Below are positions 14,989 to 15,626 of a DNA stretch of 15,626 nucleotides, piece after piece. Below the pieces are notes generated by a model, which worked only from the letters and a program-made list of their open reading frames with translations, did no database searches and was not told the origin of the DNA. The DNA lies in NCBI GenBank assembly GCA_910577525.1, contig CAJTLI010000046.1, positions 1 to 15,626 on the forward strand. Reading direction: 5' to 3'. Position numbers and translations under genes: made by a program. This DNA comes from an uncultured Oscillospiraceae bacterium. GTDB lineage: Bacteria; Bacillota; Clostridia; Oscillospirales; Oscillospiraceae. Every line of letters begins with the position of its first letter. The stretch's first letter is position 1.

Positions 14989-15384
14989 ATGGGGCATAGA
15001 AGCGAACCGGACGGGGTGAAGCTCACCGGCAGCGAGTGGAACGTGTTGGTCTGCCTGTGGGAGCACAGCCCCCAGACCGTGATGCAGCTGGTGGCGGAGC
15101 TGGGGGACCGGGTGGGCTGGGCCAAAAGCACCACCATCACCACCCTGCGCCGCATGGAGGAAAAGGAGCTGGTGCACGTGGAGCAGGGGGCGCGGGGCAA
15201 GCTGTACGCCCCGGCGGTGGAGCGGGAGCAGGCCACCGCCGCCGAGACCCACAGCTTTCTGGACCGGGTGTACCAGGGCAGCGTGGGGCTGATGATGAGC
15301 GCCATGGCCAAACGCCAGGAGCTGTCCCAGGACGAGGTGGCCGAGCTGCGCTCCATCCTGGACCGGATTGAGGAGGGAAAGTAA
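14989..15384 (+). CDS. BlaI/MecI/CopY-family winged-helix repressor
   Basis: This is a 131-residue protein, normal for the family. Residues ~11-80 form the winged-helix DNA-binding domain with 'KLTGSEWNVLVCLWEHSP', then 'WAKSTTITTLRRMEEKELV' (recognition helix) and 'GKLYAPAVER'. Residues ~85-131 form the dimerisation helices, including 'FLDRVYQGSVGLMMSAM' (F90-M106). Family members repress beta-lactamase or other resistance genes and are inactivated by proteolysis triggered by a BlaR1-type sensor, which is the next gene, starting 1 nt after this stop. The Asn-Phe pair cleaved in staphylococcal BlaI is absent here, so the cleavage site must differ. GGAGG lies 8 nt before the ATG. No beta-lactamase gene is visible in the window, so the regulated target is unknown. 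Confidence 0.93.
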   Translation: MGHRSEPDGVKLTGSEWNVLVCLWEHSPQTVMQLVAELGDRVGWAKSTTITTLRRMEEKELVHVEQGARGKLYAPAVEREQATAAETHSFLDRVYQGSVGLMMSAMAKRQELSQDEVAELRSILDRIEEGK

Positions 15385-15385
15385 G

Positions 15386-15626
15386 ATGGTAGAACTGCTG
15401 GTGGAGTGGGTGTTTACATCCACGTTCCTGATTTTGGTGGTGCTGGCCCTCCGGGCCGCCCTGGGAAAGCGGGTGAGCGCTGGGCTGCGCTATGCCCTGT
15501 GGGCGGCGGTGCTGCTGCGGCTGCTGGTGCCGGTGCAGCTGTTCACCTCCCCCGTCGCCGGGACCTGGGTGTGGACGGAACAATGGGTGGAGCACAGCGC
15601 GATTGAGCCCCCCGCCGTTCCCACCG
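15386..15626 (+). CDS. BlaR1/MecR1-type (M56 peptidase family) sensor, N-terminal 80 codons only
   Basis: The gene starts at ATG 15386, 1 nt after the repressor stop, with GAGGAGGG overlapping the end of that gene, and runs open to the window edge. The visible residues give two membrane helices (~8-25 and ~35-53) separated by a short basic loop 'RAALGKRVSAGLRYALW'. The stretch 'LRYALWAAVLLRLLVP' is characteristic of the first two membrane segments of BlaR1/M56 proteins. The zinc HExxH motif and any external ligand-binding domain would lie outside the window, so metallopeptidase activity and ligand cannot be confirmed. Together with the BlaI-type repressor it forms a signal-transduction operon; in gut Clostridia many such pairs are not linked to a beta-lactamase. 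Confidence 0.88.
   Translation, partial: MVELLVEWVFTSTFLILVVLALRAALGKRVSAGLRYALWAAVLLRLLVPVQLFTSPVAGTWVWTEQWVEHSAIEPPAVPT

Overview
The window looks like chromosomal DNA from a GC-rich, motile Bacillota of the gut Clostridia type (Oscillospiraceae-like; this is inference). The grounds are a CheA of clostridial style behind a sigma-D-type promoter, the FliK-like/FlhX pair, two cyclic-di-GMP-type PilZ proteins, surface proteins with SLH anchors, strong AGGAGG ribosome sites, and a BlaI/BlaR1-type pair. No IS element, phage gene or CRISPR array was seen.

Layout. Bases 1-781 (minus) are the 5' part of cheA, transcribed out of the window from a good sigma-D/sigma-28-type promoter. Running the other way is a compact plus-strand block: a FliK-like protein (885-2309), an FlhB C-domain-like protein, FlhX (2296-2640, overlapping by 14 nt), and a YcgR-like PilZ protein (2643-3254). 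Two very large exported proteins follow: a 1715-residue protein with three SLH motifs at its N-terminus (3342-8489), and a 1170-residue protein with BIG2-type Ig domains, four copies of a ~110-residue repeat and three SLH motifs at its C-terminus (8564-12076). A second PilZ protein (12111-12776) closes the block, which ends at a perfect 19-bp terminator stem. All spacings between these genes are 90 nt or less.

From 12.9 kb the content is unrelated: a MATE transporter with its own sigma-A promoter and terminator (13056-14453); a tRNA-Gly(GCC) on the minus strand with promoter, encoded CCA and terminator; a duplicated 3' end of that tRNA next to a second terminator; then a BlaI-type repressor with a near-consensus promoter and the first 80 codons of a BlaR1/M56-type sensor, cut by the window edge.

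How it may work together (inference): the flagellar export accessory genes, two c-di-GMP effector candidates and two wall-anchored giant surface proteins form one co-oriented block bounded by cheA and a strong terminator. This suggests a unit linking c-di-GMP level to flagellar function and to cell-surface adhesion or S-layer composition. The PilZ - SLH - SLH - PilZ arrangement is the most interesting feature here.
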